A stretch of DNA of 64,000 nucleotides from Alloprevotella sp. Lung230 (lineage in GTDB: Bacteria; Bacteroidota; Bacteroidia; Bacteroidales; Bacteroidaceae). The position numbers and the translations under genes are program-made. This document shows positions 19,052 to 27,003 of this stretch, piece by piece. Each line of letters opens with the position of its first letter. The stretch's first letter is position 1. Location of the stretch: the NCBI RefSeq assembly GCF_014385435.1, contig NZ_JACSUD010000003.1, positions 1-64,000 on the forward strand, in the 5' to 3' direction. The notes beneath the pieces are model-generated. The model had not been told where the DNA came from, made no database searches, and saw only the letters and a program-made list of their open reading frames with translations.

Positions 19052-19603
19052 CTATCTGCCGCCTTCCAACGCTCCCCATTGGCGGCGCAATTCCCACATC
19101 ACGATACCGGCCGTTACACTCACATTCATCGAGTGCTTCGTGCCAAACTGGGGAATTTCAATCACGCGGTCGGCACGATCCACCACTGCCTGTGCCACGC
19201 CCTTCACTTCATTGCCCAAAATAAAGGCATAGCGGCGCGTGGGATCCACCCGAAAATCGGGCAGCAACTGAGCATCGCGGCATTGCTCGATGGCCACCAC
19301 TTCGTAGCCCTCACGCCGGAGAGCATCGACGGCTTCGAGGGTATCGGCAAAGTGCCGCCACGTCACGGCATCTTCAGCCCCGAGGGCGGTTTTGTGAATT
19401 TCGGGATGCGGCGGCGTAGCGGTGATGCCGCAGAGCCAAACGGCTTCCAAACGGAAGGCATCGGCCGTGCGCAACACGCTCCCTACGTTGTAGAGGCTGC
19501 GCACGTTGTCGAGTACCACGATGAGCGGGAGTTTCGGGGCTTCTTGAAAGGCCGCCACATCGAGCCGCCCCATTTCTTCGACATTGAGTTTGAGATGGTT
19601 CAT
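19052..19603 (-). CDS. TrmH-family (SpoU) RNA 2'-O-methyltransferase
   Basis: A 183-residue SPOUT methyltransferase. The three family motifs are visible: NVGSVLRTADAF (motif 1), FILGNEVKGV (motif 2) and IPQFGTKHSMNVSVTAG (motif 3), which together form the knotted SAM site. It modifies ribose in tRNA or rRNA; the exact nucleotide cannot be assigned. The start MNHLKLNVEEMGRL at 19603 is chosen; the upstream open frame crosses a terminator and overlaps the FKBP gene, so it is rejected. Confidence 0.92.
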   Translation of the reverse strand: MNHLKLNVEEMGRLDVAAFQEAPKLPLIVVLDNVRSLYNVGSVLRTADAFRLEAVWLCGITATPPHPEIHKTALGAEDAVTWRHFADTLEAVDALRREGYEVVAIEQCRDAQLLPDFRVDPTRRYAFILGNEVKGVAQAVVDRADRVIEIPQFGTKHSMNVSVTAGIVMWELRRQWGALEGGR

Positions 19604-19644
19604 CGGGAGAGAAAATTTTTCAGAAAAGGCCGGAAGGCTTCGGA

Positions 19645-19697
19645 GGTTAGGGTAGATGCTGAAAACCATCGGTCGGTTTTCTGCATCTACCCTAAGC
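19645..19697 (-). terminator. Terminator between FKBP and trmH-like genes
   Basis: TTAGGGTAGATGC (19647-19659) plus GAAAACC pair with GGTTTTC plus GCATCTACCCTAA (19675-19695), with a single T-T mismatch. The stem overlaps the FKBP stop codon. No long T run is present, so it could also act as a processing hairpin. Confidence 0.65.
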
Positions 19698-20162
19698 CAT
19701 ATCGAGCAGTTCGAGTTGAAAAATGAGGGTGCTGTGTCCGGGAATGTCGCGCCCTGCTCCGCGCTCGCCGTAGCCCGCTTCGGCAGGAACGTAGAGTTCC
19801 CATTGGTCGCCGATGCGCATATTGACCAGCGCCACCTGCCAACCGGTGATGAGTTCGTTGACGCGGAAGGCCACGGGGGTGCCGGCGCCGCGTCGGGAGG
19901 AGTCAAACTGCCGTCCGTCGATGAGGCGGCCGGTGTAGTGTACCGTCACCACGGTGCGCGGTGAGGGCTTCGCTTCGAGTTTGCGACGGCGGCGTTCGTC
20001 ACTCTCTTGAGCCGGATCGGGCGCGGCCTTCAGTATGCGATAGAGCACCCCGCAGCGCAATTCGTGCACATCGGGCTGTCGGCGCAGGTTGTCCAAAAAG
20101 GCTTCGTTGTCGGCCTTATAAGCCGCACGCGATGCGGCATTTTCTTTTTTCTTGTGAGCCAT
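19692..20162 (-). CDS. FKBP-type peptidyl-prolyl cis-trans isomerase
   Basis: A 156-residue isomerase that catalyses proline cis/trans isomerisation during folding. A charged N-terminal helix (MAHKKKENAASRAAYKADNEAFLDNL) precedes the FKBP fold: VVTVHYTGRLIDGRQFDSS, ELITGWQVALVNMRIGDQWELYVPAEAGYG, and the closing strand STLIFQLELLDM. No signal peptide is visible, unlike many periplasmic FkpA-type relatives, so a cytoplasmic location is likely. It is followed by a hairpin and the TrmH-like gene. Confidence 0.93.
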   Translation of the reverse strand: MAHKKKENAASRAAYKADNEAFLDNLRRQPDVHELRCGVLYRILKAAPDPAQESDERRRRKLEAKPSPRTVVTVHYTGRLIDGRQFDSSRRGAGTPVAFRVNELITGWQVALVNMRIGDQWELYVPAEAGYGERGAGRDIPGHSTLIFQLELLDMA

Positions 20163-20216
20163 GGAAGGATGGGGAAAGGAGGGATTTTGACAAAATCGGG
20201 AGGGAGGACGAAGGCA

Positions 20217-21431
20217 CTATTTCCGGCCGACATACTGCCCGTAGACCGCGATGACCACGTAGCACACGAGGGGGACGATGAAGCCGAGCGACATACCGCT
20301 TCGGTCGGCTATCCAACCCATGAGCAGGGGCGCTACCGCACCGCCTACAATGCTCATAATCAGGAAAGAAGAGGCCAATTTTGTGTGGCGTCCCAGTCCG
20401 CGCAGCGACAAGGCAAAGATGGTGGGGAACATGATGCTTTCGCAGAGATAGACGACAAACAGTGCTCCGAAGCCCAACTGTCCCGGCACAAACACCACCA
20501 GTGCCGTGCTCAACGTGGCACCCACACCGCAGAGGGCAAGCAGGCGTTCGGCGCGGATGTAGCCCATCAGCCAACTGCCGCCCATGCGGCCGAGCATAAA
20601 CAAGCCCATACAGCCGATACCCAACAGCGTGGCGGCGGCACCACGGGGTACGGTGGCTTCTTCGACGGCGTAGTTGATGAAGAAACTATTGACGCCCGTT
20701 TGTGCGGCCACATAGAGAAAGAGGGACACCAGTCCGAACACAAACTTCTTGTGGCGGAACAAGGGAATGTAACCTCCAGCCTGCACCCCGCCTTCCATCA
20801 CGTCGTCCGTCTGTTCGGGAGCCGCCGCCACTTCCGGCAGTCGCACGCGGGCAAAGACGAGGGCGATGGCCAGTACCACGATGCCGATCAGGGCATAAGG
20901 CAGGGTGATGTTGGGCTGTTCGCCGGGTTGGGTGAACAGGAACATACCGCCTACCAACGGCCCGAGAATCCACCCCAGTCCGTTGAACGATTGCGAGAAA
21001 TTGATGCGCTGTTCCGCCCCTTGGCTCGGCCCCAACACGGTGACATAGGGGTTGGCCGACGTTTCGAGGAAGGTCAATCCGCAACCGATGATGAAGAGCG
21101 AAAAGAGGAAGAAACCGAAATTCATCAGTTGTCCGCCGGGGATAAAGAGGAGGGCGCCGATGCCGTAGAGGAGCAATCCCGTGAGCACTCCTGCCCGATA
21201 GCCCCACCGCTTGATGAGCGCACCGGCGGGAAGTGCCATCAGGAAGTAGCCGCCGTAGACCACGGCCTGAACCAGTGCCGACTGCGTTTTGGTGAGTCCC
21301 ATCGTGTCTTGGAAATACTTGTTGAGTACGTCCAAAATACTGTGGGCAAATCCCCATAGGAAAAAGAGGGAGGTGATGAGCGCAAAGGGCACAAGATAGT
21401 TGTGGCCGTCGCGTGTTTTGACTAAATTCAT
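20217..21431 (-). CDS. MFS sugar permease, FucP / glucose-galactose transporter family
   Basis: A 404-residue, twelve-segment membrane transporter. The N-terminus YLVPFALITSLFFLWGFAHSILDVLNKYFQ and the segment FLETSANPYVTVLGP are strong signatures of the L-fucose:H+ symporter (FucP) family. It should import a hexose; fucose, glucose or galactose cannot be separated by eye. No sugar catabolic gene adjoins it. The start at 21431 (MNLVKTRDGHN) is preferred over an upstream ATG at 21485, which would lie within the small repeat element at 21457-21552. Confidence 0.9.
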   Translation of the reverse strand: MNLVKTRDGHNYLVPFALITSLFFLWGFAHSILDVLNKYFQDTMGLTKTQSALVQAVVYGGYFLMALPAGALIKRWGYRAGVLTGLLLYGIGALLFIPGGQLMNFGFFLFSLFIIGCGLTFLETSANPYVTVLGPSQGAEQRINFSQSFNGLGWILGPLVGGMFLFTQPGEQPNITLPYALIGIVVLAIALVFARVRLPEVAAAPEQTDDVMEGGVQAGGYIPLFRHKKFVFGLVSLFLYVAAQTGVNSFFINYAVEEATVPRGAAATLLGIGCMGLFMLGRMGGSWLMGYIRAERLLALCGVGATLSTALVVFVPGQLGFGALFVVYLCESIMFPTIFALSLRGLGRHTKLASSFLIMSIVGGAVAPLLMGWIADRSGMSLGFIVPLVCYVVIAVYGQYVGRK

Positions 21432-21456
21432 AGGAATAAGTAAGTGTGCAAAAATT

Positions 21457-21552
21457 AAGTAGGTGCTCGAAATTAATTGACACAAAAGATGGTGTCAAAG
21501 TAGAGAACATCCTACGCAGAAGATAGTTACGATTAATTTTGAGAACCAACTT
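21457..21552. mobile_element. Small inverted-repeat (MITE-like) element, short copy
   Basis: A 96-bp non-coding element whose ends AAGTAGGTGCTCGAAATTAA and (inverted) AAGTTGGTTCTCAAAATTAA form imperfect terminal inverted repeats. Reverse-complemented, it matches the 276-bp element at 26286-26561 in three collinear blocks (left end about 49 bp at roughly 80% identity, a middle block around TACTTTGAYACCATCTTT, and the right end), lacking two internal segments. It sits 25 bp beyond the mreC stop codon. Confidence 0.65.
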
Positions 21553-21577
21553 AAGCGTAACACTTAAACTGAATGAC

Positions 21578-22435
21578 TTATTGTCGCATCAGGCTGTCGG
21601 CACGGAGCGTAAGAGAGTCGATTTCGGCTTTGTAGGGTGTGGCTACAACGCTCACATCGCGGAGGTTGCCAAGGTCGTTGCCCAGCACCACGTCAAGGCG
21701 GTAGCTCTGTCCGTCGCTGCTGTTGGACACGTGGTGCACACGTCCCACGAAGATGCCCGGCGGGAAGACGGAACTGTAGCCCGAGGTTTCGACAACGCTG
21801 CCTTTGCGGGCTTTGGCATAGCGGGGGATGTCGTCGACGTAGGCCATTCGCGTCGAAGCACCGTCCCACTGCAAATAGCCGAAATAGTTCTGCCCTCGCA
21901 CGCGGCAAGAGATGCTTGACTTGCTGTTGGTCACGGGGATGACGAGGGAGTGGTGAGCATTGACAAGATAGACGATGCCGACCACGCCGCCACCACTCAC
22001 CACGCCCATCTCCGAGCGCACACCGTCTTGCTCGCCGCGGTCGATGACGAGATAGCCCTCGCTGGAGTGCGCCACCTTGTTGCTCACCACGTGGGCCGGG
22101 ATGAGACGATAGCCCGCGAGCTGTTGGCGCACACGTTGTGCGGTGAAACTGCTGTCGGGCTGCAGGTCTTTGAGGGTGCTGTAGAGGGCTTCCACCTCTT
22201 GCTGGAGGCGGATGTTTTCGTCCGAAAGTTGGGTGTTGAGGGTACGCAGTCGGAAGTAGGAGTCGGCATCGGCATAGAGGCGATTGACGCGTGCCGCCAC
22301 ATCGTTGGCCCCTGTGAGCCACACGCTCCCCTGATAGCGATTGAATTGCACGAGGAGAGTGATGCTGATGATTTCGAGCGCCACAAAAAGAAAGAGGTAG
22401 TTGTAGCGACGCAGAAAGTCGAGGAGGATTTGCAT
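21578..22435 (-). CDS. mreC: Rod shape-determining protein MreC
   Basis: A 285-residue inner-membrane/periplasmic protein of the elongasome that links MreB to cell-wall synthases. It starts MQILLDFLRRYNYLFLFVALEIISITLLV, with the characteristic single N-terminal membrane helix, then a coiled coil (TLNTQLSDENIRLQQEVEALY) and the MreC beta domain (HVVSNKVAHSSEGYLVIDRG, SGGGVVGIVYLVNAHHSLVIPVTN). The start at 22435 is set by this N-terminus. It is separated from mreB by the two-gene module at 22509-24301, and no mreD gene follows it. Confidence 0.94.
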   Translation of the reverse strand: MQILLDFLRRYNYLFLFVALEIISITLLVQFNRYQGSVWLTGANDVAARVNRLYADADSYFRLRTLNTQLSDENIRLQQEVEALYSTLKDLQPDSSFTAQRVRQQLAGYRLIPAHVVSNKVAHSSEGYLVIDRGEQDGVRSEMGVVSGGGVVGIVYLVNAHHSLVIPVTNSKSSISCRVRGQNYFGYLQWDGASTRMAYVDDIPRYAKARKGSVVETSGYSSVFPPGIFVGRVHHVSNSSDGQSYRLDVVLGNDLGNLRDVSVVATPYKAEIDSLTLRADSLMRQ

Positions 22436-22508
22436 ATTAAAGATGAGAACGTAAGTGGGTTGGCAGAATGGCTCAACTTCAAAGTTTATGGGGTCAGGTC
22501 TCCTCTTT

Positions 22509-23111
22509 TTATAGAACAATCGGGGCAGGATAGCGCACCATCTTAAACTGAAATCCATATCCGAAGTCGGCCTGCGAGGTGATGCTGTTGGGACGCGTTG
22601 CTCTGCCCCATAATTGTGCATTTTTTTGCATCGGATGTGAATCGTCATCTGTGATGCGGTAGGCATAAACAGCCAGCCGCTGTCCATATTGTGGCAAGAG
22701 TTGCCTATCTCGCTCTGCTACGAGTTCTATGGCGGCTCGCAACTGATGTTGCGCTGTAGAGTATTTACTTTCGAGGGCATACTGCGTTGCACTTTCCGAA
22801 AGTTCGAGAAAAGCGATAGTACTGTTGCTGTTGGTCTTCGAGAGGAGAAAGTCGCACTTTGTGGGCTTCCGGCTGAGATTCGACAAGCTGTCGATAAAGT
22901 TTTCGAAATGGACGATTTGCGTTTGTGTGAAGGCGGAATCGTGATTTTCGACATGAGCCGTATTGTCCGTTGTGTTGTAGGGGCGCAGGCAGGGAGTGCA
23001 GTCTTTCAGCTCGAACCGGCTCTTCACCGTAGTTTCGACAAAGGGCAAAACCTCTTCGATGGGAATGCCAAAGGCGGTTGCCATCCCATTGAGGAGCAAG
23101 TCGCCGGTCAT
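22509..23111 (-). CDS. Unknown small partner protein of the adjacent ABC-type ATPase
   Basis: A 200-residue protein with no signal peptide or membrane segment; I do not recognise a named family. Visible features are KPTKCDFLLSKT (residues 82-93), a hydrophobic strand ending in an acidic residue, TIAFLELSES (98-107), and KYSTAQHQLRAAIELV (116-131). The order D...strand-E-x-S...K-x5-QL loosely resembles a restriction-like nuclease core, but the usual E-x-K is E-L-S here, so this is speculation. Its ATG overlaps the ATPase stop codon in an ATGA, so the two are translationally coupled. Base composition is visibly more AT-rich than in neighbouring genes. Confidence 0.75.
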   Translation of the reverse strand: MTGDLLLNGMATAFGIPIEEVLPFVETTVKSRFELKDCTPCLRPYNTTDNTAHVENHDSAFTQTQIVHFENFIDSLSNLSRKPTKCDFLLSKTNSNSTIAFLELSESATQYALESKYSTAQHQLRAAIELVAERDRQLLPQYGQRLAVYAYRITDDDSHPMQKNAQLWGRATRPNSITSQADFGYGFQFKMVRYPAPIVL

Positions 23112-24301
23112 CGTCCGCCTCCTCTCAGTGCAAAATAGTCGTTGCTGATGGCTTCCATCGTCTCGCTCAAATGGTAAGTATCCACAAGCGTGTGCCCGGT
23201 TTCGTCGTCGGTTGCCAACAGTGTCGTCAATCGCCCATTGTCTAAGAAGTAAGCGGCTACATCTCGCTCGGATAGGGCGGGGTTTGGTGTGTTGTCGGGG
23301 TGAGCATAGCCCGTTTCGAGCAGCACGTTGAGCTGATTGAGGATGTAGGGGCTGTGGGTGGCAATCATCACGCTGAGCTTTCGGCCGTCGCCGGCCCGAG
23401 GCTCAATGACTTCCTGCACCACCTCATTGAGCAGCCGGCGTTGTGCTTCGGGATACAAGCTGAGTTCGGGTTCTTCGATGTGGATGTGCACGTACTTTCG
23501 CATGTCTCCAAACTCAATGGTAGGGAGAAACTTCATGAGCAGTTCGCTATTGTCGAAAATGTAGCTGAGCACCGAGCGTCGGAAAGCTTCGGAGAAAGAA
23601 AACTCTCGTGCGAAATAGCGCACAATGGTCATCAACGAGGCCGAAGTCTGAAGTCCCGAGGAGGCGTGTTTGAGATTGATCGGACGATGACTGTCGTCGA
23701 CGGGGGTGATGGTGAGTTGCTTCACCTTTCCGACTCGCTGCACGTTGAGCGTGTAGCCGATGTAGCGGAGGGGCTGCTCTTTGATGAGGTCCGTGGCAGC
23801 AGCAAAATCGTCATACGTTTCTTGAAAATAGAAATCAAGGGCTTTGCCGCGAATGAGGCTGCCCTTGTCTTGCCATTGTGGAATAAGATTGCGCGTTTCG
23901 GCAATGAAAGACTCTTTGAAAAAGCAAAGGTCGGTCGAATCAAAATCTTTGCTAAAGCTCAACTTCTGTTTCTTGACACTCCCGTCATAACGAATACTGT
24001 ACACCCGTTCGCCGATGGTAACACGATATTCTATGAAAGACTGAGAAGAGAGGGCCGTTTTGAGATCTTCTGAAAACAGCCCCTCAGTACGGATGCGGAA
24101 AGGCGACTTGCTGATATCAGCATACCGCAAATAGGCGCGGATATTCAGCATCTTATAGACATAGCGCATACACACCAACACCTTCAGTAAGGTGCTTTTA
24201 CCACTGGCAGAAGCTCCGATAAGTAAGGTGATGGGCTTTATCTCGTCGATATGCACCTCGTGCAATGGACCGACATGACGAATGAGAATACTTTCACGCA
24301 T
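23108..24301 (-). CDS. ABC-type AAA ATPase (AAA_21/OLD-like), possible defence effector subunit
   Basis: A 397-residue SMC/OLD-like ATPase without membrane segments. Walker A GASASGKST is at residues 29-37, an ABC-like signature ASSGLQTSASL around 213-223, Walker B VHIHIEEPEL at 271-280, and the switch histidine in MIATHSPYIL (H316). No TOPRIM domain follows, so it is not a complete OLD nuclease; the downstream 200-residue gene may supply the effector function. The pair sits between mreB and mreC on the same strand, where no such genes are expected. Such ATPase plus small-partner pairs are common among phage-defence modules, but that role is inferred only. Confidence 0.88.
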   Translation of the reverse strand: MRESILIRHVGPLHEVHIDEIKPITLLIGASASGKSTLLKVLVCMRYVYKMLNIRAYLRYADISKSPFRIRTEGLFSEDLKTALSSQSFIEYRVTIGERVYSIRYDGSVKKQKLSFSKDFDSTDLCFFKESFIAETRNLIPQWQDKGSLIRGKALDFYFQETYDDFAAATDLIKEQPLRYIGYTLNVQRVGKVKQLTITPVDDSHRPINLKHASSGLQTSASLMTIVRYFAREFSFSEAFRRSVLSYIFDNSELLMKFLPTIEFGDMRKYVHIHIEEPELSLYPEAQRRLLNEVVQEVIEPRAGDGRKLSVMIATHSPYILNQLNVLLETGYAHPDNTPNPALSERDVAAYFLDNGRLTTLLATDDETGHTLVDTYHLSETMEAISNDYFALRGGGR

Positions 24302-24495
24302 AAGTTTTAGAAAAGGAAAAAGAGGCAGTCTTAGGAGAGGCTGTCTTCCTAAAACTCCCTCTATGGTCTATCTTGATGGAGTATCATCGCTGAGTGTTCA
24401 AAACAAACCTGCCCTACTTTTTTAGAGGATGAAACCTCTTGCTTAGATAGTCTTGTATCTGTGGAGTGTGGCGGTATTAATGCCGTTTGCCGGGC

Positions 24496-25533
24496 CTATC
24501 GCATCAAGCAGGGATAGGCATCGATGTTGGAGAGCGCAATGCCCGTGCCCTTGGCCACGCAGAGGAGGGGATCTTCGGCCACGTGGAAAGGGATGTTGAT
24601 TTTAGCCGTGAGGCGCTTGTCGAGACCACGGAGCAAGGCACCGCCACCGGTGAGGTAGATGCCGTTCTTGACGATGTCGGCATAAAGTTCGGGAGGCGTG
24701 TTGCTCAGAGCGTTGAGGACCGCCGTTTCGATGCGGGCGATGGAGCGCTCCAGGCAGTGGGCAATCTCCTGATAGCACACAGGCACTGCCATGGGGAGGG
24801 CCGTGATGCGGTTGGGACCGTGCACCATATAGTCCTCGGGCGCGAGTTCGGCAGGAAGTTCGCTCAGGGCGCTGCCCACAGCGATTTTGATGCGCTCGGC
24901 CATACGCTCCGACACAGAGACGTTGTGCTGACGGCTCATGTAGTCTTGGATGTCGGCCGTGAAATCGTCGCCGGCCATTTTGATGGAGTTGTTCGACACG
25001 ATGCCGCCCATGGAAATGACGGCAATCTCCGTGGTGCCGCCGCCGATGTCGACCACCATGTTGCCTTCGGGCGCATTGACATCGAGACCGATGCCGATGG
25101 CCGCGGCCATGGGTTCGAAGATGAGGTAGACGTCACGTCCGCCGGCATGCTCGGCAGAGTCGCGCACGGCACGGAGTTCCACTTCGGTCGATCCGGAAGG
25201 CACACCGATGACCATGCGGATGGAGGGGGTGAAGAGGCGTCGGCCGGTGTGGACCATGCCGATGAGTCCGCGCATCATTTGTTCGCAAGCGTTGAAGTCG
25301 GCAATGACGCCATCGTGGAGCGGACGAACCACGCGAATCTTTTCGCTCGTCTTTTCGTACATCAGTTTGGCGCGCTCGCCCACAGCAATGGTCTTTTCGG
25401 TGTTGGGGTCGAGGGCAACGACGGAGGGCTCGTTGACCACAATCTCGCCATCGCTGATGATGATGGTGTTGGCTGTGCCCAAGTCCATGGCAAGCTCGCG
25501 CTTCATGGAGAAGAAGGAAGAGAAAATACCCAT
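24496..25533 (-). CDS. mreB: Rod shape-determining protein MreB
   Basis: A 345-residue bacterial actin that forms membrane-associated filaments and directs lateral cell-wall synthesis. The start MGIFSSFFSMKRELAMDLGTANT gives the amphipathic N-terminus and phosphate 1 loop (DLGTANT). Phosphate 2 (VDIGGGTTEIAVIS) and the adenosine region (LTGGGALLRG) are clear. Length matches the family (about 340). The IMP cyclohydrolase gene lies upstream (62 bp) and the ATPase/partner pair downstream after a 194-bp spacer that holds no gene. Confidence 0.96.
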   Translation of the reverse strand: MGIFSSFFSMKRELAMDLGTANTIIISDGEIVVNEPSVVALDPNTEKTIAVGERAKLMYEKTSEKIRVVRPLHDGVIADFNACEQMMRGLIGMVHTGRRLFTPSIRMVIGVPSGSTEVELRAVRDSAEHAGGRDVYLIFEPMAAAIGIGLDVNAPEGNMVVDIGGGTTEIAVISMGGIVSNNSIKMAGDDFTADIQDYMSRQHNVSVSERMAERIKIAVGSALSELPAELAPEDYMVHGPNRITALPMAVPVCYQEIAHCLERSIARIETAVLNALSNTPPELYADIVKNGIYLTGGGALLRGLDKRLTAKINIPFHVAEDPLLCVAKGTGIALSNIDAYPCLMR

Positions 25534-25595
25534 TTAGAAGAGTTGATGATGTTGAGAGGGAGGAGGATGTGCTGCCCGCAGGCAGGTGTGTGCCT

Positions 25596-26210
25596 TTATT
25601 TTTCCGAAGCGGCAAACCACTCGTGGATAGCTGTGTCGTAGTGGCTGGAAGTGGCAAAGGCACGAGTGGCAAACCAGCGGCGCTGTTCGAGGGAGGTGAC
25701 GGCACCTTGTTTGTTCACGATGTCGAGCAGAGGCTGATATTCGGCTTTGGAAGGCACGATGACCACATCGTTGAAGTTTTTGGCCGCTGCACGGATGAGG
25801 GAGATGCCGCCGATGTCGATTTTTTCGATGATGTCGGCACTGCTTGCCCCATCGGCTACGGTTTGCTCAAAGGGATAGAGGTCTACCACCACGAGGTCGA
25901 TGGCCGGAATGTCGTATTGTGCCATTTGCTCACGGTCGCTCTCCAAATCTCGACGCCCGAGGATGCCGCCGAACACCTTGGGGTGGAGCGTCTTGACGCG
26001 TCCGCCGAGGATGGAGGGGTAGGTGGTGAGGTCTTCTACCTTTTGGCAGGGTAGGCCCAGACTGACGATGAAGTCGTGGGTGCCGCCGGTGGAGAGAAAG
26101 GCCACGCCTTGGGCATGAAGTGCGCGGAGGAGGGGTTCGAGTCCGTCCTTGTGAAACACAGAGATGAGCGCCGTTTTGAGGGTGCGCTGTGTGGTGGATG
26201 TATTTGCCAT
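25596..26210 (-). CDS. purH: Single-domain IMP cyclohydrolase (N-terminal half of PurH)
   Basis: A 204-residue protein matching only the IMP cyclohydrolase half of bifunctional PurH (normally about 510 residues). It contains the MGS-like fold: TALISVFHKDGLEPLLRALH, FLSTGGTHDFI, KTLHPKVFGGILGRR, DLVVVDLYPF, and IDIGGISLIRAAAKNF. It ends cleanly with a stop after EWFAASEK at the natural domain border, and no AICAR transformylase sequence is present on either side. It should close the ring of FAICAR to IMP, with the formyl-transfer step done by another gene. It precedes mreB, the neighbour often seen in Bacteroidales. Confidence 0.88.
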   Translation of the reverse strand: MANTSTTQRTLKTALISVFHKDGLEPLLRALHAQGVAFLSTGGTHDFIVSLGLPCQKVEDLTTYPSILGGRVKTLHPKVFGGILGRRDLESDREQMAQYDIPAIDLVVVDLYPFEQTVADGASSADIIEKIDIGGISLIRAAAKNFNDVVIVPSKAEYQPLLDIVNKQGAVTSLEQRRWFATRAFATSSHYDTAIHEWFAASEK

Positions 26211-26285
26211 GATGAGAAGATACTATAGATGCGGCAAAATTACAACAAAGTTTTGAATTGCAGGGCGTTTGCGTACCGAAAATAT

Positions 26286-26561
26286 AAGTAGGCGTTCAAA
26301 ATTAATCGTAATTATCTTAGTCGTGGGATGTTCGTTTTACAGACGTTTTCTCGCCACGGCATTGCTCAAAACTCATCCTTCGTTTTGGCACTGCCCGTTT
26401 GACTAAACGAAAACGTTCTTTACTTTGATACCATCTTTGCCCCCTTTTCCGTCATCTCGCCTTTGTTCATCCCTCGTGTAGCTCGCCACTCCTTCTTCAC
26501 AAAGACGACCTGGCGAGAAAATGAAACAAATCCAGTATCCATTAATTCTGAACACCTACTT
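26286..26561. mobile_element. Small inverted-repeat (MITE-like) element, long copy
   Basis: A 276-bp element beginning AAGTAGGCGTTCAAAATTAA and ending in the inverted version (ATTAATTCTGAACACCTACTT region at 26541-26561). It is collinear with the reverse complement of 21457-21552 but has two extra internal segments. It fills most of the 450-bp gap between the IMP cyclohydrolase and HigA-like genes. A minus-strand open frame inside (26420-26668) has no recognisable product. No transposase is present, so it would be non-autonomous or a remnant. Confidence 0.65.
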
Positions 26562-26661
26562 AGAATAGAGCGTTTTTTCCGTTTCGGCTCAGGAAGGCCC
26601 GAAAAAAGAGGAGGACGGGGCGTCCTCCTCTTGGGGTGTACGGGTGTCGTGTGCCGTGGGG

Positions 26662-27000
26662 CTACCACAAGGCGACCTTGCCGCCGATGCCCAAATCGAG
26701 GGTGGCGGTGGAGATACCGAGGGCCTTGAACACGCGGCTCATCGTGGGGATGGTGATGCTGTAGCCGCGCTCCAGGCGGGAAATCTGGGCTTTCTTCACG
26801 CCCACCCGCTCTCCCAGTTGCTCTTGGGTGAGATTTTGCAGCAGGCGCGCTTTTTTGATGGCTTCGCCGATGTGGTAGGCGTGGACGGCTTCGGCCACTT
26901 TGCGTTCGTGCTCGTCGCGTTCGGGAGTGCCTACCTTGCCTATCAGTTCGTCTTTTACCTCCTCGAAGGAGTAGAGTTTCATATTGCCAATTTGTTCCAT
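26662..27000 (-). CDS. XRE-family antitoxin (HigA-like)
   Basis: A 112-residue DNA-binding protein. The helix-turn-helix is at about residues 50-105 (AIKKARLLQNLTQEQLGERVGVKKAQISRLERGYSI...), with an N-terminal extension typical of antitoxins that pair with HigB/Gp49-type toxins. It is 3 bp downstream of the toxin gene on the same strand, the toxin-first order typical of higBA. It likely neutralises the toxin and represses the pair's promoter. Confidence 0.88.
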   Translation of the reverse strand: MEQIGNMKLYSFEEVKDELIGKVGTPERDEHERKVAEAVHAYHIGEAIKKARLLQNLTQEQLGERVGVKKAQISRLERGYSITIPTMSRVFKALGISTATLDLGIGGKVALW

Positions 27001-27003
27001 ATC

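Noticed and set aside
25596-26210. The short purH as a truncated pseudogene
   Set aside because: It ends at the domain border with an intact frame and no downstream remnant, so a functional single-domain enzyme is more likely.
26420-26668. A minus-strand 82-codon frame in the MITE-like element as a gene
   Set aside because: It spans the element boundary into GC-rich unrelated sequence and has no similarity I recognise.
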